Below, piece after piece: positions 44,823 through 54,120 of a stretch of 64,000 nucleotides of DNA. Within the stretch, counting starts at the first letter, position 1. The number at the start of each line of letters is the position of its first letter. The translations under genes and the position numbers were made by a program. The DNA is from Thermalbibacter longus. GTDB lineage: Bacteria > Chloroflexota > Chloroflexia > Thermomicrobiales > Thermomicrobiaceae. The DNA lies in assembly GCF_023806485.1 (NCBI RefSeq), contig NZ_JAMSLR010000002.1, positions 1-64,000 on the forward strand. Reading direction: 5' to 3'. Below the pieces are notes generated by a model. It made no database searches, was not told the origin of the DNA, and was given only the letters and a program-made list of their open reading frames with translations.

Positions 44823-46535
44823 ATGCGGTCACACGATGAGGCCCAGCGTGCCCTAATGCTCGCCCTGCAGCGACGGCTCGACCGTCGGCTGCTCCTGCGC
44901 AGTTCGGCGGCGCTGCTCGGCGGCGGGGCGCTGGCGAGCCTGCTTGCCGCCTGCGGTGGCGAAACGACTGAGGAGGGCGGAGGGGCGAGCGGCACTCCGG
45001 CTACGAGCGCGTCACCGGCTGCTGGCGGGGCTTCGCCCACGGCGGCTGCTCAGCCCAGCCCGGCCACCGGTGGGCAGAAGGGCGGCGTGCTCCGGGTGGC
45101 GATCATCGGCGAGCCGCCAGCGCTCGATCCGACCTTTACGACGGCGACCATCACGTCCAACATCACCTGGCACATGTTCGAGTCGCTCTTCACCCGCGAT
45201 GCGAGCTTCAGCCCCAAGCCGATGCTGGCGGAGTCGTTCGAGTTCCAGAACGACAACAAGGTGCTGGTGATCGCGCTGCGGCCGAACATCAAGTTCCACG
45301 ACGGGCGGCCAGTCACTGCGGACGATGTCATTGCCTCGCTCACCCGCTACTCGCAGCTCTCGGGGCGCGGCAAGAACTTCTTCACTCGCGTCGCCAACCT
45401 GGACAAGGTCGACGACACTACGGTGCGGTTCGAGTTCAACGAGCCGACCGGCATCGCCCCGGTCTTCCTGGCTCAGGTCGACGCGATGATCATTCCGAAG
45501 GATCTGGCCGAGGCCTATCCCGACAAGGAGCTGGGCGAGTATATCGGCACCGGCCCGTTCAAGTTCAAGGAGCGCCTGCCCGACCGTCACATCAGCCTGG
45601 TACGCAACGACGACTACGTCCCGCTCGAAGGCGCGGCCGACGGCTACGGCGGCGCACGGGTGCCGTACTTCGACGAGATCCGCTTCATCCCGGTGCCGGA
45701 GCAGGCGGTGCGCGGCGACGGGTTGGTGACCGACGAGTTCGACTTCGCCGAGCAGCTCAGCCTGGACAACTACGACGCGTTCACGGCCGAGCCGGATCTG
45801 GGCTTGCAGGTGACGCTGCCGTACTACTTCTACGGCGCGCACTTCAACAAGTCGCAGGAAAGCATCATGAGCAACCTGAAGCTCCGGCAGGCGCTGCTGG
45901 CGGCGGTCGAGATGGATCCGATCGCCAAGGCCGGCTTCTCGCGCAGCGAGTTCTACCGGCTCTACTCCAGCATGTCCGCCCCGGAGACGCCCTGGCACAC
46001 CGAGGGCGGCGCGGAGTACTACGACCAGAAGAATCCGGAGAAGGCCAAGCAGCTCCTCCAGGAGTCCGGCTACGATGGGCGGCCGATCCGCTGGCTGTCG
46101 ACCAAAGAGTACTCGTACAACTACAACATGGCGTTGGTGCTCAAGCAGCAGCTCGAGGCGATCGGCGCGGTGATCGACCTCCAGGTCATGGACTGGGCCA
46201 CGCTGGTCAAGACGCGGAGCCAGCGCGATGCCTGGGACATCTTCATCACCGGGCACGAGTCGTACCAGCATCCGGTGCTGCAGCCGTACATGAACGAGAC
46301 CTGGCCGGGCTTCTGGTCGAACGCGCGGCGCGATGAGCTCTTGCAGCAGCTCATGGGTGAGACTGACGAGGCGAAGATCAAGGAGCTGGTCACCGAGCTC
46401 GACAAGGTCTGGTGGGAAGACGCCGCCATGATCAAGGTCTGCGAAGGTGCCACGCTCCGCGGCTACCGCACGCGCCTGAAGGGCTATGCCAGCCTGCCGG
46501 ACTGGTTCTTCTGGAATTGCTGGTTCGAAGAGTGA
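44823..46535 (+). CDS. Extracellular solute-binding protein, family 5
   Basis: This 570-residue lipoprotein starts at ATG 44823 after GAGGAGGACACCG. The N-terminus has RRLDRRLLLRSSAALLGGGALASLLAAC (Tat-like twin Arg and lipobox), then a Thr/Ser/Ala-rich linker. The body shows GGVLRVAIIGEPPALDPTFT, ALRPNIKFHDGRPVTADDVIASL and YIGTGPFKFKERLPDRHISL, as in peptide-binding proteins. It presumably feeds the permeases encoded immediately downstream. Confidence 0.9.
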   Translation: MRSHDEAQRALMLALQRRLDRRLLLRSSAALLGGGALASLLAACGGETTEEGGGASGTPATSASPAAGGASPTAAAQPSPATGGQKGGVLRVAIIGEPPALDPTFTTATITSNITWHMFESLFTRDASFSPKPMLAESFEFQNDNKVLVIALRPNIKFHDGRPVTADDVIASLTRYSQLSGRGKNFFTRVANLDKVDDTTVRFEFNEPTGIAPVFLAQVDAMIIPKDLAEAYPDKELGEYIGTGPFKFKERLPDRHISLVRNDDYVPLEGAADGYGGARVPYFDEIRFIPVPEQAVRGDGLVTDEFDFAEQLSLDNYDAFTAEPDLGLQVTLPYYFYGAHFNKSQESIMSNLKLRQALLAAVEMDPIAKAGFSRSEFYRLYSSMSAPETPWHTEGGAEYYDQKNPEKAKQLLQESGYDGRPIRWLSTKEYSYNYNMALVLKQQLEAIGAVIDLQVMDWATLVKTRSQRDAWDIFITGHESYQHPVLQPYMNETWPGFWSNARRDELLQQLMGETDEAKIKELVTELDKVWWEDAAMIKVCEGATLRGYRTRLKGYASLPDWFFWNCWFEE

Positions 46536-46580
46536 GCCCTCAGGAAGAGGAAGGGGCCAGGCAAGAGTGAGGCGAACGCG

Positions 46581-47525
46581 ATGACCGCCTACATTCTGCG
46601 CCGGCTGATCATGGCCGTCCCGGTCATGCTCATCGTGGCGGTCACGACCTTCCTGCTCCTGCATATGACGCCCGGTGACCCGGTCGCGGTGCTGCTCGGT
46701 CCCGATGCCACGACCGAGCAGATCGAGCAGCTCCGCGACCAGCTCGGGCTGAACGACCCAGTACACGTCCAGCTCGCCCGCTGGTTCACCGGCCTGCTGC
46801 GCGGGGACCTCGGGCAGAGCATCTTCCTCAATAAGCCGGTGACGGAAGCCATCCTCGAGCGCCTGGCGCCGACGCTGGAGCTGAGCATCCTGGCGTCGCT
46901 CGTCGCTATCCTCATCGGGGTGCCGACGGGGATCCTGGCAGCCATCCGGCAGGGGCGCTTGCTCGACTTCGGCTCGATGCTGGTTGCGATGGTCGGCATC
47001 TCGATGCCGACGTTCTGGCTGGGGCTCAATCTGATCTTCATCTTCGCGGTGAGCCTGCGCTGGTTGCCGCCACAGGGCTACCAGCCGTTCCAAGACGGGC
47101 TGTGGGAGAACCTCAGCCGGATGATCCTGCCCGCGGTCACCCTGGGGGCAGGGCAGGGGGCGTTCTTGGCCCGCATGACCCGCTCGGTGATGCTCGACGT
47201 CCTCTCCGAGGACTTCGTCCGTACGGCCCGGGCCAAGGGGCTCTCGGAGCCGCGCGTGCTGCTCGCGCACGTCCTCCGCAATGGGCTGATCCCGGTCGTG
47301 ACCGTCGTCGGTCTCACATTCGCGATCTTGATGGGCGGAGCAGTCGTCACCGAGCAGGTCTTCAACATCCCGGGAGTCGGCCGGCTCTTGATCCAGGCCG
47401 TGCTGCGACGCGACTTCCCCCTCGTCCAGGGGATCGTGCTCTTGATTGCGCTCGTCTACGTCCTGATCAACCTGGGGATCGACATCCTCTATGCCTTCCT
47501 GGATCCTCGCATCCGGTACGCCTAG
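46581..47525 (+). CDS. DppB-like ABC transporter permease
   Basis: The 314-residue permease has six helices, the N-terminal TAYILRRLIMAVPVMLIVAVTTFLLLHMTPGDPV pattern, periplasmic loop with LGLNDPVHVQLARWFTGLLRGDLGQS, and EAA motif EDFVRTARAKGLSEPRVLLAHVLRNG, ending YAFLDPRIRYA. It lies 45 bases after the solute-binding protein gene. Confidence 0.9.
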   Translation: MTAYILRRLIMAVPVMLIVAVTTFLLLHMTPGDPVAVLLGPDATTEQIEQLRDQLGLNDPVHVQLARWFTGLLRGDLGQSIFLNKPVTEAILERLAPTLELSILASLVAILIGVPTGILAAIRQGRLLDFGSMLVAMVGISMPTFWLGLNLIFIFAVSLRWLPPQGYQPFQDGLWENLSRMILPAVTLGAGQGAFLARMTRSVMLDVLSEDFVRTARAKGLSEPRVLLAHVLRNGLIPVVTVVGLTFAILMGGAVVTEQVFNIPGVGRLLIQAVLRRDFPLVQGIVLLIALVYVLINLGIDILYAFLDPRIRYA

Positions 47526-47566
47526 CGGCCACGACGTGAGGGCACTGACGAGGTGAGAGGCGAGAG

Positions 47567-48457
47567 GTGACAGCGCGACAGATCTCGCTTGCCCCGGCAG
47601 CACAGCGGAGGCGCCCGCTCGGCCAGGTGATCCGCCAGGGGATGCGTCGCCATCCGGGTGGGGTCGTCGGCGGCCTGGTGCTCGTCATCGTCTTGCTCAT
47701 CGCCGTGTTCGCTGGCGCGCTGACCGACCAGAGCCCGACATCGGTCGATCCGGCCAACCGGCTCAGCCCGCCGATGGCCGGTCACCCGTTCGGCACCGAC
47801 AACTTCGGCCGGGATCTGTATGCCCGCACGTTGTACGGCGCCCGGATCTCGCTCACCGCCGGCTTCGGCGTGGCGGTGCTGGCGCTGGCGGGTGGGATCG
47901 TCTTCGGGCTCCTGGCCGGCTACTATCGTCGCCTCGACGGCGTGCTCATGCGGATCATGGACGCGATGATGGCCTTCCCGGGCATCATCCTGGCCATCGG
48001 CATCGTCGCGGCGAGAGGCCCCAGCCTGACCAACGTGATCATCGCGCTCGGGGTGATCTTCATCCCACGCGTTGCTCGGGTGGTTCGCAGTATCGTCCTC
48101 AGCGTACGCGAGCGCCAGTTCGTCGAGGCCGCGCGTGCCGTCGGAGCCAGTGATCTTCGCGTTCTAGTGCACCATGTGCTGCCGAATGCCTGGTCACCGA
48201 TCGTCATCCAGGGGACCTTCATCTTCGCCGAGGGCGTGCTCGGCGAGGCGACGCTGAGCTTTCTCGGGGTGGGGCCGCCGCCCGAATTCCCGAGCTGGGG
48301 CAACATCCTCGGGGAGGCGCGGCTCTACATCCGCGAGGCGCCGTGGATGATGCTGCTCCCCGGCCTCGCACTCACCCTGACGGTGCTGAGTCTCAACCTC
48401 ATCGGCGATACGATCCGCGACCTGATCGACCCGCGGGTGCGCCGGCGAATGACCTGA
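47567..48457 (+). CDS. DppC-like ABC transporter permease
   Basis: This 296-residue permease starts at GTG 47567 after GAGGCGAGAG. It has HPFGTDNFGRDLYARTLYGARISL, characteristic of DppC, and the EAA loop QFVEAARAVGASDLRVLVHHVLPNAWSP, then GEATLSFLGVGPPPEFPSWGNIL. It closes the second ABC set; no ATPase genes are near. Confidence 0.9.
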   Translation: MTARQISLAPAAQRRRPLGQVIRQGMRRHPGGVVGGLVLVIVLLIAVFAGALTDQSPTSVDPANRLSPPMAGHPFGTDNFGRDLYARTLYGARISLTAGFGVAVLALAGGIVFGLLAGYYRRLDGVLMRIMDAMMAFPGIILAIGIVAARGPSLTNVIIALGVIFIPRVARVVRSIVLSVRERQFVEAARAVGASDLRVLVHHVLPNAWSPIVIQGTFIFAEGVLGEATLSFLGVGPPPEFPSWGNILGEARLYIREAPWMMLLPGLALTLTVLSLNLIGDTIRDLIDPRVRRRMT

Positions 48458-48603
48458 TCCGGCCGAGCGTGTCCCGATCCAGCTCGGCTCGCGCCTGCTT
48501 TTGCGGCTGTGATAGATTCAATCGGACCGTGCGGGCGCAACGGTGATGCCTGCACCCCCGTAGGGTTCGCCGGCAGCGTAGATCGCCGGAAGGGGTCTTT
48601 GCC

Positions 48604-48933
48604 GTGTCACCCGGGCTCTTGCTCGCGCTCACGCTCGCCAGCATCGTTGGACTGCTCTTCCACAGCCTGTTCGGCCGGAGACTCTGGCAGTTCCCAGTCT
48701 ACTGGGCGGCGGCGATCATCGGGTTCCTCGCTGGCGAGATCGCGAGCGGGGTCGTGGGCGGAGCGCTCCTTCGAATCGGCACGGTCCCGGTGGCCGAGGG
48801 ATTAGCCGGCGCGCTGGTCGCCCTCGCCATCGGCTGGCTGCTGACAACTCCTGCCCCACCGCGGAGCCGGCGGCGGGTTGCAGACACACGCCGGGCCTCG
48901 ATGCTCCGGCATCGCCGAGCGCCCGTCGACTAG
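48604..48933 (+). CDS. Small membrane protein
   Basis: This 109-residue protein starts at GTG 48604 (AAGGGG upstream) and has three hydrophobic segments (about 4-20, 31-53, 62-81), a Gly-rich core and a basic Arg-rich tail (PPRSRRRVADTRRASMLRHRR). No family is recognised. A second small membrane gene follows at 48971 on the same strand, so the two likely form an operon. Confidence 0.55.
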   Translation: MSPGLLLALTLASIVGLLFHSLFGRRLWQFPVYWAAAIIGFLAGEIASGVVGGALLRIGTVPVAEGLAGALVALAIGWLLTTPAPPRSRRRVADTRRASMLRHRRAPVD

Positions 48934-48970
48934 CCGGTGGGCATGGGGCATTGGGAGGGAAGGAAGGGGC

Positions 48971-49348
48971 ATGCGTCGGGGTTGGGTGATTCTGATCGTT
49001 GTGGGGCTGCTTGCCCTCTTCATCGGGCTCTTCATCCTGCTCTACGTCCTCGGTGGCCCGGAGCAGTCCGCACTCGAGCGCGTTCGCGATATCGCCGTCA
49101 TCTTCCTCGCGCTGGCCATGGTGCTGGTGGTCCTCCTGCTCGGCGTTCTGGTCGGCGTCGGCATCTGGCTCGGCCTACTGATCAAAGACCGCCTGATCCC
49201 ACTCCTGGAAGTGGCGACGCAGACCGCAGTGCGCGCTCGCGGTACCGTCGAATTCGTCGGCGAGTCGGTGGCCCGGCCGATCATACGGACCTATGGTCGG
49301 ATCGCGGCAGTCCGCGCGCTCGTGCGGACGGTCAGCCGGCGGAGATAG
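48971..49348 (+). CDS. Small two-helix membrane protein
   Basis: The 125-residue protein starts at ATG 48971 after GGGAGGGAAGGAAGGGGC; the longer frame from 48878 covers the end of the previous gene. Two hydrophobic helices (about 5-28 and 41-70) are followed by a basic amphipathic tail (EVATQTAVRARGTVEFVGESVARPIIRTYGRIAAVRALV). The function is unknown. Confidence 0.6.
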   Translation: MRRGWVILIVVGLLALFIGLFILLYVLGGPEQSALERVRDIAVIFLALAMVLVVLLLGVLVGVGIWLGLLIKDRLIPLLEVATQTAVRARGTVEFVGESVARPIIRTYGRIAAVRALVRTVSRRR

Positions 49349-49479
49349 CGGACAGGGCAGTGCGATCCGCCCAGCGCATGGGAGACTGTGCTGGGCCGAA
49401 TGGTGGCCATTGCATGCCTTCCGGGCGGGTGGCTGACCCGCCTGGTGGACGATCGAGCGCTGGACGCGAGCAGCGTCGC

Positions 49480-50001
49480 TTACCCCTCGCCCGTGCTGGC
49501 ACCCCATTCGATGCGCTGCGCCGCGTGCGCCGAGCGGTGCTCCCGCCCGTCCAGCGGTCTGCGTAGTACGACTTCCACCCGATCAGGCCGGAAGCCTTCC
49601 CGGTGGTAGAAGGCGTAGGCCTGCGGGTTCGTTACGTCCACCGTGAGCTCGACGAAGCTGCAGCCCTGTTCCCGTGCCCGCGCGATCGCGCTCTCCAGGA
49701 GTGCCCGGCCGACCCCCCGCCCGCGGTAGTCGGGGTGGACGACGAAGCGGCGGACGAGCGCGAAGAAACCGTGCCGCGCCTTGTAGGCCCGGAACAGCTC
49801 GAGCTTGCCGACAACCTGGCCGTCGAGCTCGGCGACCAGCACGCTCGAGGGCTCATACGCGTCGTCGTGGTACTCGGCGATGATCGCCTCGTCGTCATAG
49901 CACCAGTCGGCTGAAGCATGGAGCGCCGCCTCGACGGCAGTGTCGTCGAGCCGGCCTGGACGAACGGTAACTCGGATTTCGTCTCGCGGCTCATCGCTCA
50001 C
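49480..50001 (-). CDS. GNAT-family N-acetyltransferase
   Basis: This 173-residue protein has a classic GNAT core: VAELDGQVVGKLEL, RRFVVHPDYRGRGVGRALLESAIARAREQGCSFVELTVDVTNPQAYAFYHREGF, with the Arg-Gly-x-Gly-x-Gly acetyl-CoA loop. It starts at GTG 50001. The acceptor is unknown; the long acidic N-terminus (DDEAIIAEYHDD) may set specificity. It is monocistronic. Confidence 0.85.
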   Translation of the reverse strand: MSDEPRDEIRVTVRPGRLDDTAVEAALHASADWCYDDEAIIAEYHDDAYEPSSVLVAELDGQVVGKLELFRAYKARHGFFALVRRFVVHPDYRGRGVGRALLESAIARAREQGCSFVELTVDVTNPQAYAFYHREGFRPDRVEVVLRRPLDGREHRSAHAAQRIEWGASTGEG

Positions 50002-50264
50002 CGGTGGCTCTCCCTCAGCTCGGCGTCACACGCTGCGGCGTTCTGCCGCCCGTGCGATTGTGACACGAGCAGGTGATCGCGCAACGATTGCCCGGGAGGC
50101 GGCGAACCGCCTATACTCACCGGGTGTGCATGCCGGCCTCGAACGGAGCTACTGTGGTCCATCCGGTCTTCTGGAACGTCTCTTGAATGCCGATCCGGCA
50201 TTCATCGCTGCCCGCCCTGTGCGAAGCGAGGGGCGCGGTGAGGAGCCGCTGAGGAGGTGCTCGT

Positions 50265-51041
50265 TTGGAACAGGCGGTCCGCCGGGGCACGTCGATGCAG
50301 CCGCTCGAAGACGTGCGCGAAGAGGTACAACGGATCCTGGCCGCGGCCGAAGAGCGAGACATCATCCTGCGCGCGCTCGGCGGCGTGGCTGTCTATTTCC
50401 ACTGTCCGAGCGCCCGGCACCGCGCACTCCAGCGGACGTATCGCGACGCTGACCTCGCTGGCCTCTCGGCCCAGAAGCGGGCGATCGAGGCGCTCTTCGC
50501 CGATCTCGGCTATCTCGCCGATCGCGAGTTCAACGCGCTCCACGGCCACCAGCGCCTCTACTTCTGGGATCCGGTCAACCAGCGGCAGATCGATGTGTTC
50601 CTCGATATGCTGCGCATGAGCCACACGCTCGACCTGCGCGACCGGCTGACTCTGGATCGCCTCACCGTCTCGCTCGCCGACCTGCTGCTGTCGAAGCTGC
50701 AGATTTGGGAGATCAACGAGAAGGATCTAACCGATATCGTCGCTCTCGTCCACGACCACCCCTTCGGCCGGGGGAACGACGAGACGATCGATCTCGACCG
50801 GCTTCTCGACGTGCTGACGTCGGACTGGGGCTGGTACCGCACGGCGAGGGAGAACGTCGAGCGCACGAAAGCGTTCCTCGCTCACCACGATCTCGCGGCA
50901 GAGTTCGACGTGGTGGAGCGCCTAGACCAGTTCTGGCGCCAGGTCGAAGCGGCTCCCAAGAGCCGCGCCTGGAAGATGCGTGCCGTGATCGGCGAGCGCA
51001 AGCGCTGGTACGAGCTGCCGGAAGAGGTTCGGCGCGACTGA
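50265..51041 (+). CDS. Nucleotidyltransferase-like protein
   Basis: This 258-residue protein starts at TTG 50265 after GAGGAGGTGCTCG; ATG 50295 is an alternative without a site. The N-terminal part has LGGVAVYFHC followed by RTYRDADLAGL, the Gly-Gly plus Asp-x-Asp pattern of minimal nucleotidyltransferases, with a further QRQIDVFLDML strand. The second half is helical, with SLADLLLSKLQIWEINEKDLTDIVALVHDHP, as in AbiEii/MNT-type proteins. No adjacent HTH antitoxin partner is seen. Function in nucleic-acid or protein nucleotidylation is inferred. Confidence 0.6.
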   Translation: MEQAVRRGTSMQPLEDVREEVQRILAAAEERDIILRALGGVAVYFHCPSARHRALQRTYRDADLAGLSAQKRAIEALFADLGYLADREFNALHGHQRLYFWDPVNQRQIDVFLDMLRMSHTLDLRDRLTLDRLTVSLADLLLSKLQIWEINEKDLTDIVALVHDHPFGRGNDETIDLDRLLDVLTSDWGWYRTARENVERTKAFLAHHDLAAEFDVVERLDQFWRQVEAAPKSRAWKMRAVIGERKRWYELPEEVRRD

Positions 51042-51094
51042 CTGCTGTGCAGCGGGTCGAGAAGCCGGTGGGGTAGAAAAGGGGGCGGCGAGGA

Positions 51095-52081
51095 GTGGTG
51101 CGACTTTTCCGACGGAACGAGCCAGCCAGCAGGTCAACGCGACTGGCACTCTACTACACGAGCGACGTCCACGGCTCCGAGCGCTGCTTCCTCAAATTCC
51201 TCAACGCGGCGAAGTTCTACGGGGTCGACACGCTGGTCTTGGGCGGCGACCTCACCGGCAAGGTGCTGGTGCCGATCGTCGAGATCGATGGCCGTTGGGA
51301 GATGACCTTCCTGGGTCGGCACGAAGTGCTGGCCACGCCGGCGGATGTCGCCGAGGCGGAGAAGCGGATCCGCTTCAACGGCTTCTACCCGTACCGGTGC
51401 GACCAGCGGGAGCTAGCCCGCATGGAGGCCGATCCCCAGTACGCAGTCGAGGTTTTCCGGCGCACGATGCGGGAAGCGATCGAGCGCTGGGTACGGCTAG
51501 CTGAGGAGCGGCTGCGCGGCTCGGGCGTGAGCTGCTTCATCATGCCGGGGAACGACGACGAGTTCGACATCGACGAGGCGCTGGCACACAGTGACGTCAT
51601 CGTCAACCCGGATGGGCGCGTCGTCCAGCTCGATGGCTACCAGCTCCTGAGCCTGAGCTGGGCCAACCCGACCCCCTGGAACAGCCCGCGCGAGCTGCCG
51701 GAGGAGGAGCTGGCGGCTCGGATCGAGCGCCTCGCTCGCGAGCTCGATCCCGGTGTGCCGGCCATCTTCAACCTCCACTGTCCGCCCTTCAACTCGACCC
51801 TCGACAGCGCTCCCCAGCTCAGGGAGGACTTGTCGGTCGTGATGGTCGGTGGCCAGCCGAACATGGTGCCGGTGGGTAGCCGAGCCGTGCGCGCGGCGAT
51901 CGAGCGCTACCAGCCAGTACTCAGCCTTCACGGCCACATCCACGAGTCGCGCGGCGCGGTGCGGATCGGCCGGACGCTCTGCATCAACCCCGGCAGCGCC
52001 TACGGCGAGGGCGTGCTGCACGGCGCGCTCGTCGTGCTGGAGGGTGACCGGGTAGCGAGCTACCAGCTCGTGAGTGGTTGA
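51095..52081 (+). CDS. Metallophosphoesterase
   Basis: The 328-residue protein has the calcineurin-like metal motifs: YTSDVHGSERC (Asp-x-His), LVLGGDLTG (Gly-Gly-Asp), MPGNDDEFD (Gly-Asn-Asp), FNLHCPP (His), and SLHGHIHESRG (Gly-His-x-His). A long insert between the second and third motifs (about 55-145) is unusual. It starts at GTG 51095. The cyclase gene follows after nine bases, so the two are probably cotranscribed. The substrate is unknown. Confidence 0.85.
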   Translation: MVRLFRRNEPASRSTRLALYYTSDVHGSERCFLKFLNAAKFYGVDTLVLGGDLTGKVLVPIVEIDGRWEMTFLGRHEVLATPADVAEAEKRIRFNGFYPYRCDQRELARMEADPQYAVEVFRRTMREAIERWVRLAEERLRGSGVSCFIMPGNDDEFDIDEALAHSDVIVNPDGRVVQLDGYQLLSLSWANPTPWNSPRELPEEELAARIERLARELDPGVPAIFNLHCPPFNSTLDSAPQLREDLSVVMVGGQPNMVPVGSRAVRAAIERYQPVLSLHGHIHESRGAVRIGRTLCINPGSAYGEGVLHGALVVLEGDRVASYQLVSG

Positions 52082-52090
52082 GAGTAACAG

Positions 52091-52741
52091 ATGGATGTCT
52101 ACGACCTCTCGCACCGAATCGAGAACGGCATGCCGTTCTTCCCCGGCGACCCGGAGCCACGCGTGATCCCCGGGCGTGGAGCGCCGCCCTGGCAGGTGAG
52201 TGCGCTAGAGCTGGGCACGCACACTGGCACCCACATCGACGCGCCCAGCCATCGCTTCCCGGAAGGCCGCGCCATCGCCGACTTCCCGCCAGCGCACTTC
52301 GTCCGCCCGGGCCTGGTCATCCCGGTGGCTGGCCTGGCAGAGGACGAGCCGGTCGAGCCAGAGCGGCTGGAACCGTTCCTCGCGCGCGTCCGAGCCGGTG
52401 ACGCGGTCGTCTTCGCGACCGGGTGGGAGCGCTACTGGGGCCAGCCCCGCTACTTTTGCCATCCTTACCTGAGCGAATCCGTCGCTGGGCTCCTCGTCGA
52501 AGCCGGCGTCGCGATCGTCGGGATCGACGCTCTCAACGTCGACTCGACCGTGCGGGGGACGTCCGGAGTGCACGAGCGGCTGCTCAGCGCGGAGGTGCTG
52601 ATCGTCGAGAACCTCCGCGGGCTGGATCAACTTGTCCCTGGACGGCGCTATGTCTTCAGCTTCCTACCTCTGCCGGTGCGCGGGGGCGACGGCTCGCCGG
52701 TGCGCGCAGTGGCCTGGGAGAGCGACACGCGGTTTACCTGA
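52091..52741 (+). CDS. Cyclase/arylformamidase-family hydrolase
   Basis: The 216-residue metal hydrolase has the diagnostic His-x-Gly-Thr-His-x-Asp-Ala-Pro-x-His motif (GTHTGTHIDAPSHRF, about residues 42-56), preceded by DLSHRIENGMPFFPGDP. The C-terminal half has DALNVDSTVRGTSGVHERLL with further metal or catalytic residues. Kynurenine formamidase is the best-known member; isatin hydrolase and others share the fold. It lies nine bases after the phosphoesterase gene. Confidence 0.85.
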   Translation: MDVYDLSHRIENGMPFFPGDPEPRVIPGRGAPPWQVSALELGTHTGTHIDAPSHRFPEGRAIADFPPAHFVRPGLVIPVAGLAEDEPVEPERLEPFLARVRAGDAVVFATGWERYWGQPRYFCHPYLSESVAGLLVEAGVAIVGIDALNVDSTVRGTSGVHERLLSAEVLIVENLRGLDQLVPGRRYVFSFLPLPVRGGDGSPVRAVAWESDTRFT

Positions 52742-52813
52742 GCGCGTGAGTTGAGAGGGTTGGCAGGCGAGCGCTCGGAACGAGTGCTCGCCGCTGAGTG
52801 AGGAGGGGAGTCG

Positions 52814-53179
52814 ATGGAGCAGGCACAGCAGCGAGGTGTGCCGGCCGGTGCTCCGCGAGTGTTCACTCGGGCCGCGACTGGCCTGGTGCGCGAGGCGGGG
52901 CTACTCGACGCGCTGATCTACAACGTCAATTTCATCAGCATCGGGCTGATGGTTGCCCTGATGTTGCTCTATATGTCCTCCTACGGCGGGGTGAGCGTGC
53001 CGCTCTCGCTGATCTTCTGCGCCGCGCTCGCGCTGCCCACCGCGGCGACCTACGGCATGCTGGCGGCTACGATGCCGCGGAGCGGCGGCGACTACGTGTA
53101 CGTCAGCCGCGTGCTCGGCCCGGCCTTCGGCATGATGAGCAACTGGAATACGACCGGTACAGGTTCTCTCGTCGGCTGA
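52814..53179 (+). pseudogene. N-terminal fragment of an APC-family amino acid permease, cut by an insertion
   Basis: From ATG 52814 (GAGGAGGGGAGTCG upstream) the frame encodes a cytoplasmic stretch and three hydrophobic helices of an APC permease: ALIYNVNFISIGLMVALMLLYMS, SLIFCAALALPTAATYGMLAA and the GDYVYVSRVLGPAFGMM segment. It ends at 53179 in unrelated sequence. The C-terminal half is found at 61243-61911 in the same orientation, so one gene has been split. About 190 residues of a normal ~540-residue permease are absent, implying loss of the middle. Confidence 0.75.
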
Positions 53180-53209
53180 GTCATATGCTGAGTGATATGA
53201 TGACTCAGC
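53175..53209. repeat. Inverted repeat at the left junction
   Basis: GCTGAGTCAT (53175-53184) is the exact inverse of ATGACTCAGC (53200-53209), with a further GCTGAGTGATATGA copy between. It overlaps the stop of the truncated permease, at the point where homology to APC permeases ends. Confidence 0.5.
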
Positions 53210-53341
53210 ACAGCGACAAGAGTCTGCGCCTCAACCATGCTGACATTCCAGTTTGTGGCTGTTATGCCCGTCTCACTCACCGTCCAGCCGCCTGTCCCGG
53301 CTACAGCGACGTGGGATACCCTACGCGGATGCCTGACCTGT

Positions 53342-53617
53342 CTAGGGCGTCCCTGGCTGAGCATTGGCCGTGCTCTTTGGGACGGCTGCGATTGCTTCAT
53401 GCTGGGGTACGGGTACACCGGCTGGTGTGGCCTGCTGCTCTCCTCCCTGTGCGGTAACAACACCGGGATCGTCGGTGAACCGTGAGACAGTGGCGAACAC
53501 CAGCGTACTGGCTAGAAGCCCGATGAGGATCGTCGCGGCTACTGTTCGCGTTACGTTCCGTCCCTTTCCTAATGCCGCATCGGACGAGATCGTAGGGAGT
53601 GTGCTCTCTTGGGCCAC
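53342..53617 (-). CDS. Small membrane-anchored protein
   Basis: This 91-residue protein starts at GTG 53617 after AGAGAAGG. A short polar start is followed by one helix (TVAATILIGLLASTLVFATV) and a Pro/Ala/Gln-rich, disordered tail. No family is recognised. It may be the N-terminus of a truncated gene, as it lies close to the insertion's left end. Confidence 0.4.
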   Translation of the reverse strand: MAQESTLPTISSDAALGKGRNVTRTVAATILIGLLASTLVFATVSRFTDDPGVVTAQGGEQQATPAGVPVPQHEAIAAVPKSTANAQPGTP

Positions 53618-53652
53618 ATGAAACCTTCTCTCCGCTCGCACTCTCTCCGACA

Positions 53653-53689
53653 CCGAGCGACAGGCCCTTGCGGCAGGCCTGTCGCTCGG
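53653..53689. repeat. 14-bp perfect hairpin
   Basis: CCGAGCGACAGGCC (53653-53666) pairs with 53676-53689 across a 9-base loop. It lies between the start of the small membrane gene and the IS630 relic. It could be a terminator of an older unit or part of the transposon end. Confidence 0.5.
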
Positions 53690-53702
53690 CCGACACACTT
53701 AC

Positions 53703-54120
53703 TGTCCACCGCAGCCAGATCCTGCTCGCCAGCGCCCGCGGCAAGACCGTACCATCGATTGCCCATCACTTGAGCGACAACGAGCGGACCGCCCTCCATG
53801 CGTGCAGTCAGCAGCGGATCGCGGCGCTGAGGCAGGGTTCCTCACACCCCCGCACCCTCCGGGCCGCCTTCACGCCCGAGACGGTGGCCACACGCGGCAA
53901 GATGGCCTTGCTGCGGGTTCCCCTGGTACGGCGGCTAGGTGGTGCGCGGCTGGATGCGGGAGTGCAACCTTCACGTCAAACAGACCGGCGAGGGGGTGCG
54001 GATCGTGGTCAGCTCGCTGCCGCGCAAGAGCCCTTGGCTTAATTAAGCCGATTGTGCCGCTCTGGGTCCACACTAAGCGCCATATCATCGCGCTGGATCC
54101 ACCCTGCCGGCCCGCGAGCT
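53703..54120 (+). pseudogene. Degraded IS630-family transposase
   Basis: Plus-strand frames show HRSQILLASARGKTVPSIAHHL (the N-terminal HTH of IS630 transposases), then RIAALRQGSSHPRTLRAAFTPE, and after a gap a C-terminal RIVVSSLPRKSPWLN followed in another frame by PIVPLWVHTKRHI. An internal deletion removes the catalytic DDE core, and several frameshifts and a TAA after LeuAsn interrupt the rest. Confidence 0.6.

Noticed and set aside
45012-47603. An 863-codon frame antisense to the second ABC set
   Set aside because: Antisense shadow of three well-supported transporter genes; composition is typical of shadow frames in high-GC DNA.
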